Below are positions 1 through 6,737 of a stretch of DNA of 8,416 bases, piece by piece. The stretch covers positions 1 through 8,416 of the forward strand of contig JAJXZN010000314.1 in the NCBI GenBank assembly GCA_021780015.1, given 5' to 3'. Numbering within the stretch: position 1 is the first letter of the stretch; each line of letters opens with the position of its first letter. The stretch is from Pseudomonadota bacterium. GTDB lineage: Bacteria > Pseudomonadota > Alphaproteobacteria > Rhizobiales > Beijerinckiaceae. The position numbers were made by a program, and so were the translations under genes. The notes under the pieces were generated by a model. It saw only the letters and a list, made by a program, of their open reading frames with translations, was not told the origin of the DNA and did no database searches.

Positions 1-461
1 CGTGTCCCTTGTCCTATGCGCTAAGAATCCACGCGGGCGGTTATATTGAAGGAGATGATTTTCAGAACGCTGCCGAATTCGCCACGAATTCGACCTGCAT
101 CCCAGATCCCGCCGCGATCAGCTATCGCATCTTCAAGGCGGCTCTTCTCGCGATAGTCGAAGCGTGGCAACCGACCGATTGTTTCGCGCGACCGACCGGA
201 TTGATCGATCTTTCACCCGATACCGGTGATCATTTCCGAGAAGCCTGGATGCAATATTTGAGTGCGCCGCTCGCTGCGCGTATCACGCCGCCGCAAACGG
301 CTGTGATCGACCGCTTTCCAGATGGCAGCCTCTTGATGTCCGCAACAACCGACACCTTCGATATAGCAAATCCTGCGCATCTAGCGGTCGCGCGCGACAT
401 CGGCGCGGCCATGGCGCCGCTCAACGAACTGCCGTGGCCATCGGGACACAAAGCAGATTAA
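1..461 (+). CDS. Imm52-like immunity protein, 3' part only (tandem copy 1)
   Basis: This is the C-terminal part of a protein whose gene begins left of the window. The reading frame is open to the first bases, and its first residues (SYALRIHAG) align with residues near 96 of the complete neighbour (SFAVRIRAG), so about 95 residues are missing. A TTG at position 9 could be mistaken for a start but falls inside the conserved region. Across the shared part the two copies are clearly homologous: a central ISYR(I/L)F helix, a WMQYL/WIQYL motif, ITPP, and a nearly identical C-terminus ending in ELPWPSGHK. The overall pattern resembles Imm52, immunity proteins that accompany restriction-endonuclease-fold (Tox-REase-5) toxins in polymorphic toxin and type VI systems. 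If so, it would bind and block a cognate toxin in the cytoplasm. No signal peptide or membrane segment is visible in this part. The family assignment is from memory of sequence patterns; the paralogy is directly seen. Confidence 0.6.
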   Translation, partial: CPLSYALRIHAGGYIEGDDFQNAAEFATNSTCIPDPAAISYRIFKAALLAIVEAWQPTDCFARPTGLIDLSPDTGDHFREAWMQYLSAPLAARITPPQTAVIDRFPDGSLLMSATTDTFDIANPAHLAVARDIGAAMAPLNELPWPSGHKAD

Positions 462-496
462 GCGAGACCTCGCGTTAACCCAGCCCTGGAGTCCTG

Positions 497-1222
497 ATGG
501 CCGACATTAGCTTTTTCATCAATGCCAGTTGGGAAGAACGAGCGGAGACGCCTGACGAACTGGCTGTACGTTTCCTGGGCATGGTCGATGCCCTGAAGAA
601 GGTCGATCCCGCATTCGACCTCTGGACATGCGGCGCCCGCGGGCCCAGAAAATTCGAAACGGTCCGCGACCGCTATGCAAGCGAAATCGCTGCGGGCGTG
701 ACCAGGGATGATTGGGGCGAGGCCATGCCGTTCGACGGCTATTGGTTCGGCGCGATGACCCGAGGAGTGCCCGAGGATCGTTCGTTCGCTGTACGAATTC
801 GTGCCGGTTCGACGGTCGAGCGCCCCTTCGTCAATTTCATGACGTTCACGACGAGCTCTATGACGAATCCCGATATGAACTTCATCAGCTATCGGCTCTT
901 TCGTGCAATTTTGGCTGTTATCGTCGATGCATGGGAGCCGGTCCGAGTTGCTGCGTATTCTTATGCGCTCATTGAAATCAACGGAGACTCCTATTTTCCC
1001 GATCCCTGGATTCAATATCTTTGTCCTTGGCTCGCGCGGCTGATCACGCCGCCTTCAAGCGCACGGGTCGAGCATTTGCCAAATGGTGGCCTTGTGATGT
1101 CCGCAACAAGCGAGACCTTCGATGTCGCAAACCCCGCGCATCTTGCCGTGGCGCGCGACATCGGTGCTGCCATGGCACCGCTCAACGAACTGCCGTGGCC
1201 GTCAGGACATAAGGATGGTTGA
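497..1222 (+). CDS. Imm52-like immunity protein (tandem copy 2)
   Basis: This complete 241-residue protein starts at an ATG preceded by a GGAG ribosome site at 488-491, five bases upstream. It follows copy 1 by 35 bp, so the two are probably co-transcribed. The N-terminus (ADISFFINASWEERAETPDE) is soluble, without signal peptide or membrane helices, as expected of a cytoplasmic immunity protein. Length and pattern (an early W-E-R-E-T-P segment, a WTCG motif near residue 44, FDGYWFG near 80, ISYRLFRA in the centre, WIQYL and ITPP later) fit the Imm52 family, which neutralises Tox-REase-5 nuclease toxins. It is homologous to copy 1: the last ~43 residues are nearly identical and the preceding part much less so. 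Such duplicated immunity genes are common next to polymorphic toxin loci, where extra copies protect against toxins of relatives. No toxin gene is in the window. An uncharacterised non-immunity family is the alternative. Confidence 0.65.
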   Translation: MADISFFINASWEERAETPDELAVRFLGMVDALKKVDPAFDLWTCGARGPRKFETVRDRYASEIAAGVTRDDWGEAMPFDGYWFGAMTRGVPEDRSFAVRIRAGSTVERPFVNFMTFTTSSMTNPDMNFISYRLFRAILAVIVDAWEPVRVAAYSYALIEINGDSYFPDPWIQYLCPWLARLITPPSSARVEHLPNGGLVMSATSETFDVANPAHLAVARDIGAAMAPLNELPWPSGHKDG

Positions 1223-1230
1223 AGCGACAC

Positions 1231-1252
1231 TGCCCGACGTTCGCGCCGGGCA
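1231..1252. terminator. Possible hairpin between convergent genes
   Basis: A 6-bp perfect GC-rich stem (TGCCCG at 1231-1236 pairing with CGGGCA at 1247-1252, 10-base loop) lies in the 46-bp gap between the stop of the immunity-like gene and the stop of the convergent ABC ATPase gene. The position suits a shared terminator, but there is no T-run on either side, so an intrinsic terminator is only weakly supported. Confidence 0.25.
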
Positions 1253-1268
1253 AAGGGGCGCGGACCTC

Positions 1269-2582
1269 TTACGCCGGATTTTCGAGCGAGAACGTCTCCG
1301 AGGTCTCGTCATAGGCGAAGATTTCGCCGTAGCGGCCCCAGGTGATGATGCTCTTCAATGTCCGCTCGGCATAGTCCTCGGACAAATAGTCCTCGAGTTC
1401 CTCGAGGAAGCGCGCCGCCCGCGCCCAATGCGTCGGACGCTCGTCGAGCACGTTGCGGATGCGCGCCGCGAGCGGCACATAAGCGAGCAGATGATCGCCG
1501 AACAGTTTCTTGCGCGCATCGACATCCATTTCGGCGAAGCGCATGCCCGCCGGTGTCAGCTTGATGTCGCCTTCGGCGAATTCGGCGAAGCGCAGAAGCT
1601 GCAAGGTTTCGCCGACCGGGAAAAGATCATCGATCGCCATCTGCAAGGAGTCGGCCAGCGGCGGCAGGTCGGCATGGCCGTTGTAGGGCGGCGCGGCGAG
1701 CGTTTCCATGAGACCGGCCATCGTATTGGTCGAGACTTCCGGCAGTGCCATGCCAAGGCCGAGGCCGGGGAACGTGCCTTCCCGGCCGGGCGCCGCGGGG
1801 GCCTGCCGGCGCGTCATGAGCGCATAGATCCGATCGACCAATTGGCGAAATTCCGGCGCCAGGCGATTGCGCGGATAGGGCAGGGTGACGTGGATTTCCT
1901 CGGCAATGCGGCCGGGGTTCGACGACAGAACGAGAATGCGATTGCACATCAGCACCGCCTCCTCGATGTTGTGCGTCACCATCAGGATCGACTTGATCGG
2001 GATTCGGCCTTCGACCCAGAGATCGAGCAGGTCGGTGCGCAGCGTTTCCGCCGTCAGCACGTCGAGCGCGGAGAAGGGCTCGTCCATCAAAAGGATCGTC
2101 GGATCGACGACCAGCGCGCGGGCAAAGCCGACGCGCTGGCGCATGCCGCCCGAAAGCTCTTTCGGAAAAGCCGATTCGAAACCGTCGAGGCCGATGACGT
2201 CGATCGCCTTCAGCGCGCGCGGACGCGCCTCGGCCTCGGGCACTTTCTTGGCGCGCAGGCCGAGTTCCACATTGGCGAGCACAGAGAGCCAGGGAAACAG
2301 CGCCGCGCTCTGGAAGACCATCGAGATCGAGTCATAGGGCCCCGTCACTGCTTCCTCGCGGAACAGGACTTCGCCCTCCGTCGGCTTGGCCAGCCCCGAA
2401 ATGATGCGCAAAAGCGATGACTTGCCGGAGCCGGAGCGGCCAAGAAGGCCGACGATTTCGCCTTCGGTCAGGCGCAGCGAGACATTGTCGAGAACCTGCG
2501 CCCCAGCCTCGCCGGAGCCGGTGCGATAGCTCTGGCTGACGTTCTTGACCTCGAGAATGGGCTTCGTCCGTGTGTCGAGCAT
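1269..2582 (-). CDS. ABC transporter ATPase, nitrate/sulfonate/bicarbonate type, with C-terminal AAA-associated domain
   Basis: This 437-residue protein powers import by the membrane component encoded just upstream. The N-terminal ABC domain (about residues 8-255) is complete: Walker A GRSGSGKSS at 48-56, Q-loop Gln91, signature LSGGMRQR at 143-150, Walker B ILLMDEP at 163-169, D-loop SALD at 171-174 and H-loop His204. All catalytic positions are intact. The sequence is close to the SsuB/TauB/NrtD class. After a flexible Ala/Pro/Gly linker (about 260-285) comes a C-terminal domain of about 150 residues resembling the AAA-associated domain (PF09821) found on ATPases paired with duplicated permeases; single-domain SsuB-like ATPases are about 250 residues. 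That domain is probably regulatory, which is inference. The ATG is 7 bp past the permease stop, and an AGG lies five bases before it within the junction, so translation is probably coupled. The substrate is not determined: nitrate, sulfonate, taurine or another anion are all possible. Confidence 0.93.
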   Translation of the reverse strand: MLDTRTKPILEVKNVSQSYRTGSGEAGAQVLDNVSLRLTEGEIVGLLGRSGSGKSSLLRIISGLAKPTEGEVLFREEAVTGPYDSISMVFQSAALFPWLSVLANVELGLRAKKVPEAEARPRALKAIDVIGLDGFESAFPKELSGGMRQRVGFARALVVDPTILLMDEPFSALDVLTAETLRTDLLDLWVEGRIPIKSILMVTHNIEEAVLMCNRILVLSSNPGRIAEEIHVTLPYPRNRLAPEFRQLVDRIYALMTRRQAPAAPGREGTFPGLGLGMALPEVSTNTMAGLMETLAAPPYNGHADLPPLADSLQMAIDDLFPVGETLQLLRFAEFAEGDIKLTPAGMRFAEMDVDARKKLFGDHLLAYVPLAARIRNVLDERPTHWARAARFLEELEDYLSEDYAERTLKSIITWGRYGEIFAYDETSETFSLENPA

Positions 2583-2589
2583 CGGGGCC

Positions 2590-4323
2590 TCACGTAAGCT
2601 GCAGGCGGCGTTCTGCGAACCGCGCCAGCGGCCGCCAGAATGTGCGGTTCAGGAGGATGACGAAAATCGACATCATCGCGACGCCGAGCACAATGCGCGG
2701 GTAATCGCCGGCCTCCGTCGCTTTGGCAATATAAGAGCCGATGCCGTGCGCCGTCACCGTGTCCTTACCCCATTTGACGTATTCGGCGACGATCGCGGCG
2801 TTCCACGAGCCGCCCGAGGCCGTCAGGGCGCCGGTAACATAATAGGGGAAGACGGCGGGCAACATGACCTTCGTCCACCAGTCCCAGCCGCGGACGTGGA
2901 AGGTTGCTGCCGCCTCGCGCAGATCATTGGGGAATGTGCTGGCGCCGCCGATGACATTGAACAGAATGTACCATTGCGTGCCGAAGATGATGAGAAAGCT
3001 CAGCCAGATATCGGGATTGAGCGCCCACCGCACGATCAGCACGACCGCAATCGGAAACAGAACATTGGCCGGGAAGGCGGCAAGGAATTGCGTCAAGGGT
3101 TGGACGCGCTCGGCAAGCCGCGGGTTGAGGCCGACGAGTATGCCGACCGGCACCCAGACGAGCGAGGCGAGCAGGATGAGCGCCAGCACGCGCAGCAGCG
3201 TCAGGAAGGTCAGCCCCAGCGCCTGCTCGATGTCGCCGAACGTCAGGCTTTTCACCACGAAATGCGAGAGAAGCCAGAGCGCGTAGATACCGATCGTGCC
3301 GCCGATCATCACCGCGACGAGGTCGAGCACCCGCTCTTTCCATTCATTCGCCGCGGGGCTGAGATTGGCGCGGATCGGCAGATCGAGCCGCCAGAGCGCG
3401 ACGTCCTGGAAAAGCCGTGCCGGCACGCCGGTGACGGCGCGCAGCCATTTGGTACGGCGGAAAAGCAGGATCACCCAGGACCGTTCCTCCTCTTGCGAGG
3501 CTGAAAGTTCGAAGCGGAACCGCGAGCCGAAGGCAACCAGCGGACGGAACAGCAATTGATCATAGGCGATGATGACGACGAGCATCATGACGATCGCGGC
3601 AATGACAGCATCGATGCGCTTCTGGTCGATGGCCATGGCAAGATAAGAACCGACGCCGGGCAGGCTGACTGTCGTATTGCCGACCGAGATCGCTTCCGAC
3701 GCGACGACGAAGAACCAGCCGCCCGACATCGAGACCATCATGTTCCAGATGAGGCCGGGCATCGCATAAGGCGTCTCGAGCTGCCAGAATTTTTGCCAGG
3801 GCGAGAGCAGAAAGCTGTCTGCGACTTCGTCTAGTTCCTTCGGCACGGTGTGCAGCGACTGGTAGAACGAGAACGCCATGTTCCAGGCCTGGCTGGTAAA
3901 GATGGCGAAGATCGCCGCGCATTCGGCGCCGAGCGTCGAGCCGGGAAACAGCCCCAGGAAGAAGGTCACCGTAAATGAGAGGAATCCGAGGATCGGCACC
4001 GATTGCAGCACATCGAGCATCGGAATGAGAAATTTTTCCGCGCGCCGGCTCTTTGCCGCCCAGGTTGCATAGATGAACGTGAAGACGAGCGAGGCGATCA
4101 TCGCTGCGAACATCCGCAGCGTCGTGCGCAAGGCGTAATAGGGAAGGTTCGAATAATCGAGCGAAATGGCCGTCGCTTGCGGCGCATGCAGCGGCAGCGT
4201 CATGCCGCGCGAGCCGTGGACAATCGCAACGAAGGCGCCAAAAATGAGCGCAAAAGCGATCAGGTCGAAAATATTCGGCAGCGCACTGCGGCCGCGCGCG
4301 GCAAGAGCAACAAATCGCGACAT
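2590..4323 (-). CDS. Fused double-domain ABC permease, anion-type importer
   Basis: This 577-residue inner-membrane protein contains two BPD_transp_1 permease domains in one chain, so a single molecule could supply both membrane halves of the transporter. The first half spans about residues 15-270, with hydrophobic segments near 18-36, 67-88, 109-127, 133-150 and 238-257. The second spans about 330-577, with segments near 333-355, 372-398, 418-432, 438-459 and 545-560. Each half carries the cytoplasmic EAA coupling loop that contacts the ATPase: EVADSFLLSPWQKFW from residue 166 and EAAATFHVRGWDWWTKV from 470. Each half also ends in a similar motif (FRPL near 259, WRPL near 563), marking an internal duplication. 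The architecture matches the duplicated permease of anion-type ABC systems (COG4986-like). It is the first gene of a two-gene operon with the ATPase; no periplasmic binding protein is encoded in the window. The ATG at 4321-4323 lacks a strong ribosome site (only a weak TAAG). Confidence 0.92.
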   Translation of the reverse strand: MSRFVALAARGRSALPNIFDLIAFALIFGAFVAIVHGSRGMTLPLHAPQATAISLDYSNLPYYALRTTLRMFAAMIASLVFTFIYATWAAKSRRAEKFLIPMLDVLQSVPILGFLSFTVTFFLGLFPGSTLGAECAAIFAIFTSQAWNMAFSFYQSLHTVPKELDEVADSFLLSPWQKFWQLETPYAMPGLIWNMMVSMSGGWFFVVASEAISVGNTTVSLPGVGSYLAMAIDQKRIDAVIAAIVMMLVVIIAYDQLLFRPLVAFGSRFRFELSASQEEERSWVILLFRRTKWLRAVTGVPARLFQDVALWRLDLPIRANLSPAANEWKERVLDLVAVMIGGTIGIYALWLLSHFVVKSLTFGDIEQALGLTFLTLLRVLALILLASLVWVPVGILVGLNPRLAERVQPLTQFLAAFPANVLFPIAVVLIVRWALNPDIWLSFLIIFGTQWYILFNVIGGASTFPNDLREAAATFHVRGWDWWTKVMLPAVFPYYVTGALTASGGSWNAAIVAEYVKWGKDTVTAHGIGSYIAKATEAGDYPRIVLGVAMMSIFVILLNRTFWRPLARFAERRLQLT

Positions 4324-4495
4324 GGAGACTTAGGCTGGAGGGCGTCTAGCGTTCTCTTGTCACCAAGCCACACGACATTCAAGTGACGCCGGGCGACTTT
4401 TGATTGGGACGCGCAAGGTGTGGCTTTTGGGAGCGCCTAGCCTCGCTTCAGCCATAAATGAATAGGCTACTTCAGCGGCTGGTCTTGGTCACCCT
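4324..4495. promoter_or_regulatory. Divergent intergenic region with a 9-bp inverted repeat
   Basis: These 172 bp separate the divergent permease operon and caspase-like gene, so both promoters should lie here. I could not identify a convincing -35/-10 pair on either strand. A perfect inverted repeat is present: AAGCCACAC at 4365-4373 and GTGTGGCTT at 4418-4426, with arm centres 53 bp apart, about five helical turns. A second, smaller pair (TAGCCT at 4438-4443 and AGGCTA at 4464-4469) could form a hairpin just upstream of the caspase-like start. The region is more AT-rich between about 4452 and 4465 (CATAAATGAATA). Function as an operator is inference only. Confidence 0.4.
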
Positions 4496-6124
4496 ATGCG
4501 TCGATTCGGCATCTTTCTCGGCCTTTTCCTTGCCCTGACGCTGGCCGGCGCCGCGGCTGCGGAGGCAGCCGAAGTGCGCCTCGCGCTCGTCATCGGCGAA
4601 GCCCGTTACAAGGTCGCGCCGCTGGCAACGCCGGTGAACGATGCGGGCCTCATTGCCGCGACCCTCAAAGAGGCGGGCTTTGCGGTGACGGAAGGCGCCG
4701 ATCTCGACGGGGTCGATCTGCGTAAAGCTTTACACGATTTCGCCGCCAAGGCGGAGCAGGCGGCCCCCGATGCCGTCGTCTTCATCTACCTTGCCGGCCG
4801 CGGAATGCAGTTCGCCGGGCAAAATTATTTCGTACCGATCGATGCGCGGGTCGAGCGTGAGGCCGATGTGCCGATCGCCGCGGTGCGGCTTGCCGACACG
4901 TTCGACCGGCTCGCCGCGGCGCCGGCGAAAGCGCGCATTTTTGTCCTCGACGGCGCGCGGATCCTGCATTTCGCGACCGAAGGCGCGCCTTTTGCCAGTG
5001 GCTTTGGGCTTGAGACCGCCGGGCCGAATACCGTCTATGCCTTCAATGAGGAGCCGGGCGCCGTTTCGCCGGACGAGCCAGGCCCCTATGGTATCTATGC
5101 CCAGGCGCTGGTCGAAATGCTGCGCCAGGGCTTCGCGCTTCCGCAGGCCTTCACTGCGGCGCGGTTGCGCGCCAACGACCTCAGCGACGGCATCATCGTG
5201 CCTTGGGATGCGGCGCAGCTTGCCGCGCCCGTGGTGCTTTTCGCGCGCAACACGGCCGCGCCGCCGTTGCCGCGGCTCGACGAGACCGCGTCCATCCGCA
5301 GCCTGCCCGCGGCCAAGGCCTATCTCGCCGCGATCGAAGCCGATACGCTCGCAGCCTATGCGGATTTTTGTTCGGCATTCGCGAACGATCCGCTGGCCTT
5401 GCGGGTGCGCGCGCTGGCTGCCGCCCGGCGCGAGGCGTTGACCTGGCAAGAAGCGCTTGCAGCCGGCACGCCGCAGGCCATTTGGACCTATATGCGGCGC
5501 TATCCGCGCGGGCCGCATTTTCCCGATGCGCGCCGGCGGCTCGCCGGGCTCGCCGCACCGCTCGAACCGCCGCCGCGTTTCGATCCCTACGATTTCAAGG
5601 GCCTGCCGGCGCCGAGCGAAGCTGAACTCGACAGCCTCGACCAGCCGGTCCTGACCTTCGACGATCCGGCATTTCCGCCGCCGCCTTCGGTCGCAAGCCT
5701 CCTGCCGGAACGGCCGGTCGAATTCGAACATCTGCTGCCGCCGAGCCCCGGCGGGGCGGGCCTTCTGCCCAATCCAGCGCCGCTGACTCATTCGCTGTCA
5801 AAGCCTGTGCTGCCACCCGCGGCGGTCAGCGCGGCGCCCGCGGCTGCGGCCCAGCCACCGCTAGAGCCAGTGACGCCGCCCAAAGTCATCGGCGTGCCGC
5901 CCTTGCCGCAGCCGGCGGTTACACCGCCGCTACAACAAAAGACTGCAGCCCCGTTGCCGCCGAAACGTCCGAACAAAGCGGAAGCTGCGCCAAAACATCA
6001 AAAGCCGAAGAAGAGCCCGCCGCATCCGAAACACGGCGCGCAAGCCAAGCCGCGCGCGAAACATGGCCGCGCGCATCCGGCGCCGGCAAAGACCAAGCCG
6101 CACAAGAAGAAGCATCGCTCATAA
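4496..6124 (+). CDS. Exported caspase-fold (peptidase C14-like) protein, probably catalytically dead, with Pro-rich and Lys/His-rich tail
   Basis: This 542-residue protein begins with a Sec signal peptide (MRRFGIFLGLFLALTLAGAAAAEA, likely cut near residue 24), so it should act in the periplasm or outside. Residues about 27-250 form a caspase-like domain: RLALVIGEARYKVAPL, PVNDAGLIAATLKEAGF, FIYLAGRGMQF, NYFVPID and FVLDGAR are the usual blocks of bacterial C14 proteins. However, the catalytic His of the usual YxAGHG block is Arg102, and the catalytic Cys of the usual DACR block is Ala154 (LDGAR). The only cysteine is Cys292, outside the domain, so protease activity is unlikely. Residues about 270-352 carry two helical repeats with Y-P and AR-RRL patterns. 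Residues 356-488 are proline-rich, and 489-542 hold 14 Lys, 7 His and 4 Arg with one acidic residue. The ATG is the only start after an upstream in-frame stop; no good ribosome site is seen. It stands alone, divergent from the permease and convergent with the prepilin peptidase. A binding or scaffold role is inference. Confidence 0.85.
   Translation: MRRFGIFLGLFLALTLAGAAAAEAAEVRLALVIGEARYKVAPLATPVNDAGLIAATLKEAGFAVTEGADLDGVDLRKALHDFAAKAEQAAPDAVVFIYLAGRGMQFAGQNYFVPIDARVEREADVPIAAVRLADTFDRLAAAPAKARIFVLDGARILHFATEGAPFASGFGLETAGPNTVYAFNEEPGAVSPDEPGPYGIYAQALVEMLRQGFALPQAFTAARLRANDLSDGIIVPWDAAQLAAPVVLFARNTAAPPLPRLDETASIRSLPAAKAYLAAIEADTLAAYADFCSAFANDPLALRVRALAAARREALTWQEALAAGTPQAIWTYMRRYPRGPHFPDARRRLAGLAAPLEPPPRFDPYDFKGLPAPSEAELDSLDQPVLTFDDPAFPPPPSVASLLPERPVEFEHLLPPSPGGAGLLPNPAPLTHSLSKPVLPPAAVSAAPAAAAQPPLEPVTPPKVIGVPPLPQPAVTPPLQQKTAAPLPPKRPNKAEAAPKHQKPKKSPPHPKHGAQAKPRAKHGRAHPAPAKTKPHKKKHRS
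5960..6121 (+). other. Lys/His-rich basic C-terminal tail of the caspase-fold protein
   Basis: Residues 489-542 are built from Pro, Ala, Lys and His with short motifs such as KKSPPHPKHG and PHKKKHRS. There are 18 Lys/Arg and 7 His but only one Glu and no Asp. Such a tail on an exported protein could bind anionic surface polymers, nucleic acid or metal ions; which of these applies cannot be told from sequence. It follows a proline-rich stretch (356-488) that probably acts as an extended spacer. Confidence 0.7.
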
Positions 6125-6137
6125 GGCGGCCTTAAAC

Positions 6138-6737
6138 TCAGTTAGAAACACGGTCGACGAAGAAGACCAGCCAGAGGGCCGGGCAAAGAAAAGCGCCGAA
6201 CGGCAATCTCACCTTTTCGAGGGCTTCGCCGCGACGCAGGAAGCCGACCGCGATAAGCGCCGCCGCGGAAGCGAGGCCGAAGCAATAGGGGATTGCGGCC
6301 AAAGGCAGCCAGGCCCCGACGGCGGCAGCGAGCTTGACGTCGCCAAAACCAAGGCCTTCGCGGCCGCGCAACCGCAAATGTGCGATGCGCAGGCAGATAA
6401 AAAACAACCCAACTCCGGCAGCGCGCAGAGTCGCGGCTTCGAGGCTCGACCAACGATCTGCGTCCGTCAGAAGCGCTGCGGCGATTCCGCCGGCTGTCGC
6501 GCCATAGGTGACAAGATCGGGCAAGAAGAAGGTGCGTGCATCGACGTCCGCGCCGGCAATCATCAAAAGCCCCAGCACCGAGGACAATAAGCCGGAGCGC
6601 CACGGCAGGAAGGCAAAAGAAGCGAGCGCCACGGCGCTTGTTCCCACGAGAAGCACCGCCCAATTCGGCGTGAGATCGACCGAGCATGGCGCTTCGTCGT
6701 CCGTTGAAGCCGCGGCAGTCTCGTCATTTGACGACAA
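6138..6737 (-). CDS. Prepilin peptidase, A24 family, short form (GspO/PulO-like)
   Basis: This 199-residue membrane protein belongs to the type IV prepilin/leader peptidases, inner-membrane aspartyl proteases that cut the positively charged leader from pilins and type II secretion pseudopilins. Both catalytic aspartates are present: Asp66 in DVDARTFFLPD and Asp133 in the GxGD motif (GLGFGDVKL). Several hydrophobic segments surround them (about 27-43, 48-63, 76-90, 105-118, 135-165 and 178-194). The N-terminal methyltransferase domain with its zinc-binding cysteines, found in full-length PilD/GspO (about 270-290 residues), is absent; instead there is an acidic hydrophilic stretch of about 25 residues. 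The start is a TTG, the only in-frame start before an upstream TGA, and it overlaps the end of gspD by 14 bp with a GGAAGGGG sequence about 10 bases upstream. Val28 (GTG) is an alternative start. The context with gspD says it processes pseudopilins of a type II secretion system. It is convergent with the caspase-like gene, 13 bp apart. Confidence 0.85.
   Translation of the reverse strand: MSSNDETAAASTDDEAPCSVDLTPNWAVLLVGTSAVALASFAFLPWRSGLLSSVLGLLMIAGADVDARTFFLPDLVTYGATAGGIAAALLTDADRWSSLEAATLRAAGVGLFFICLRIAHLRLRGREGLGFGDVKLAAAVGAWLPLAAIPYCFGLASAAALIAVGFLRRGEALEKVRLPFGAFLCPALWLVFFVDRVSN

Noticed and set aside
9..11. TTG as the start codon of the first immunity-like gene
   Set aside because: The frame is open upstream to the window edge, and alignment to copy 2 places this point about 95 residues into the protein.
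458..1015. 185-codon minus-strand open frame opposite immunity-like copy 2
   Set aside because: The plus strand is supported by a ribosome site and by homology to its tandem copy; the minus frame has neither.
1122..2420. 432-codon plus-strand open frame opposite the ABC ATPase
   Set aside because: It runs antisense to a gene with every ABC motif intact; the translation is Arg/His/Gln-rich without domains, typical of a shadow frame in GC-rich DNA.
2545..3504. 319-codon plus-strand open frame opposite the permease
   Set aside because: The composition is charged and low in hydrophobic residues with no recognisable motif; the opposite strand is a clear double-domain permease.
4427..4458. Sigma-70-like promoter TTGGGA ... 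CATAAA for the caspase-like gene
   Set aside because: The spacer is 20 bases and both hexamers match poorly; not reported as a feature.
4730..5791. 353-codon minus-strand open frame opposite the caspase-like gene
   Set aside because: Arg/Gly-rich shadow of a strongly GC3-biased gene; no motifs.
6125..6137. AAGGCGGCCTT palindrome between the convergent caspase-like and prepilin peptidase genes as a terminator
   Set aside because: The arms leave a loop of only one base and there is no T-run; too short to form a believable intrinsic terminator.
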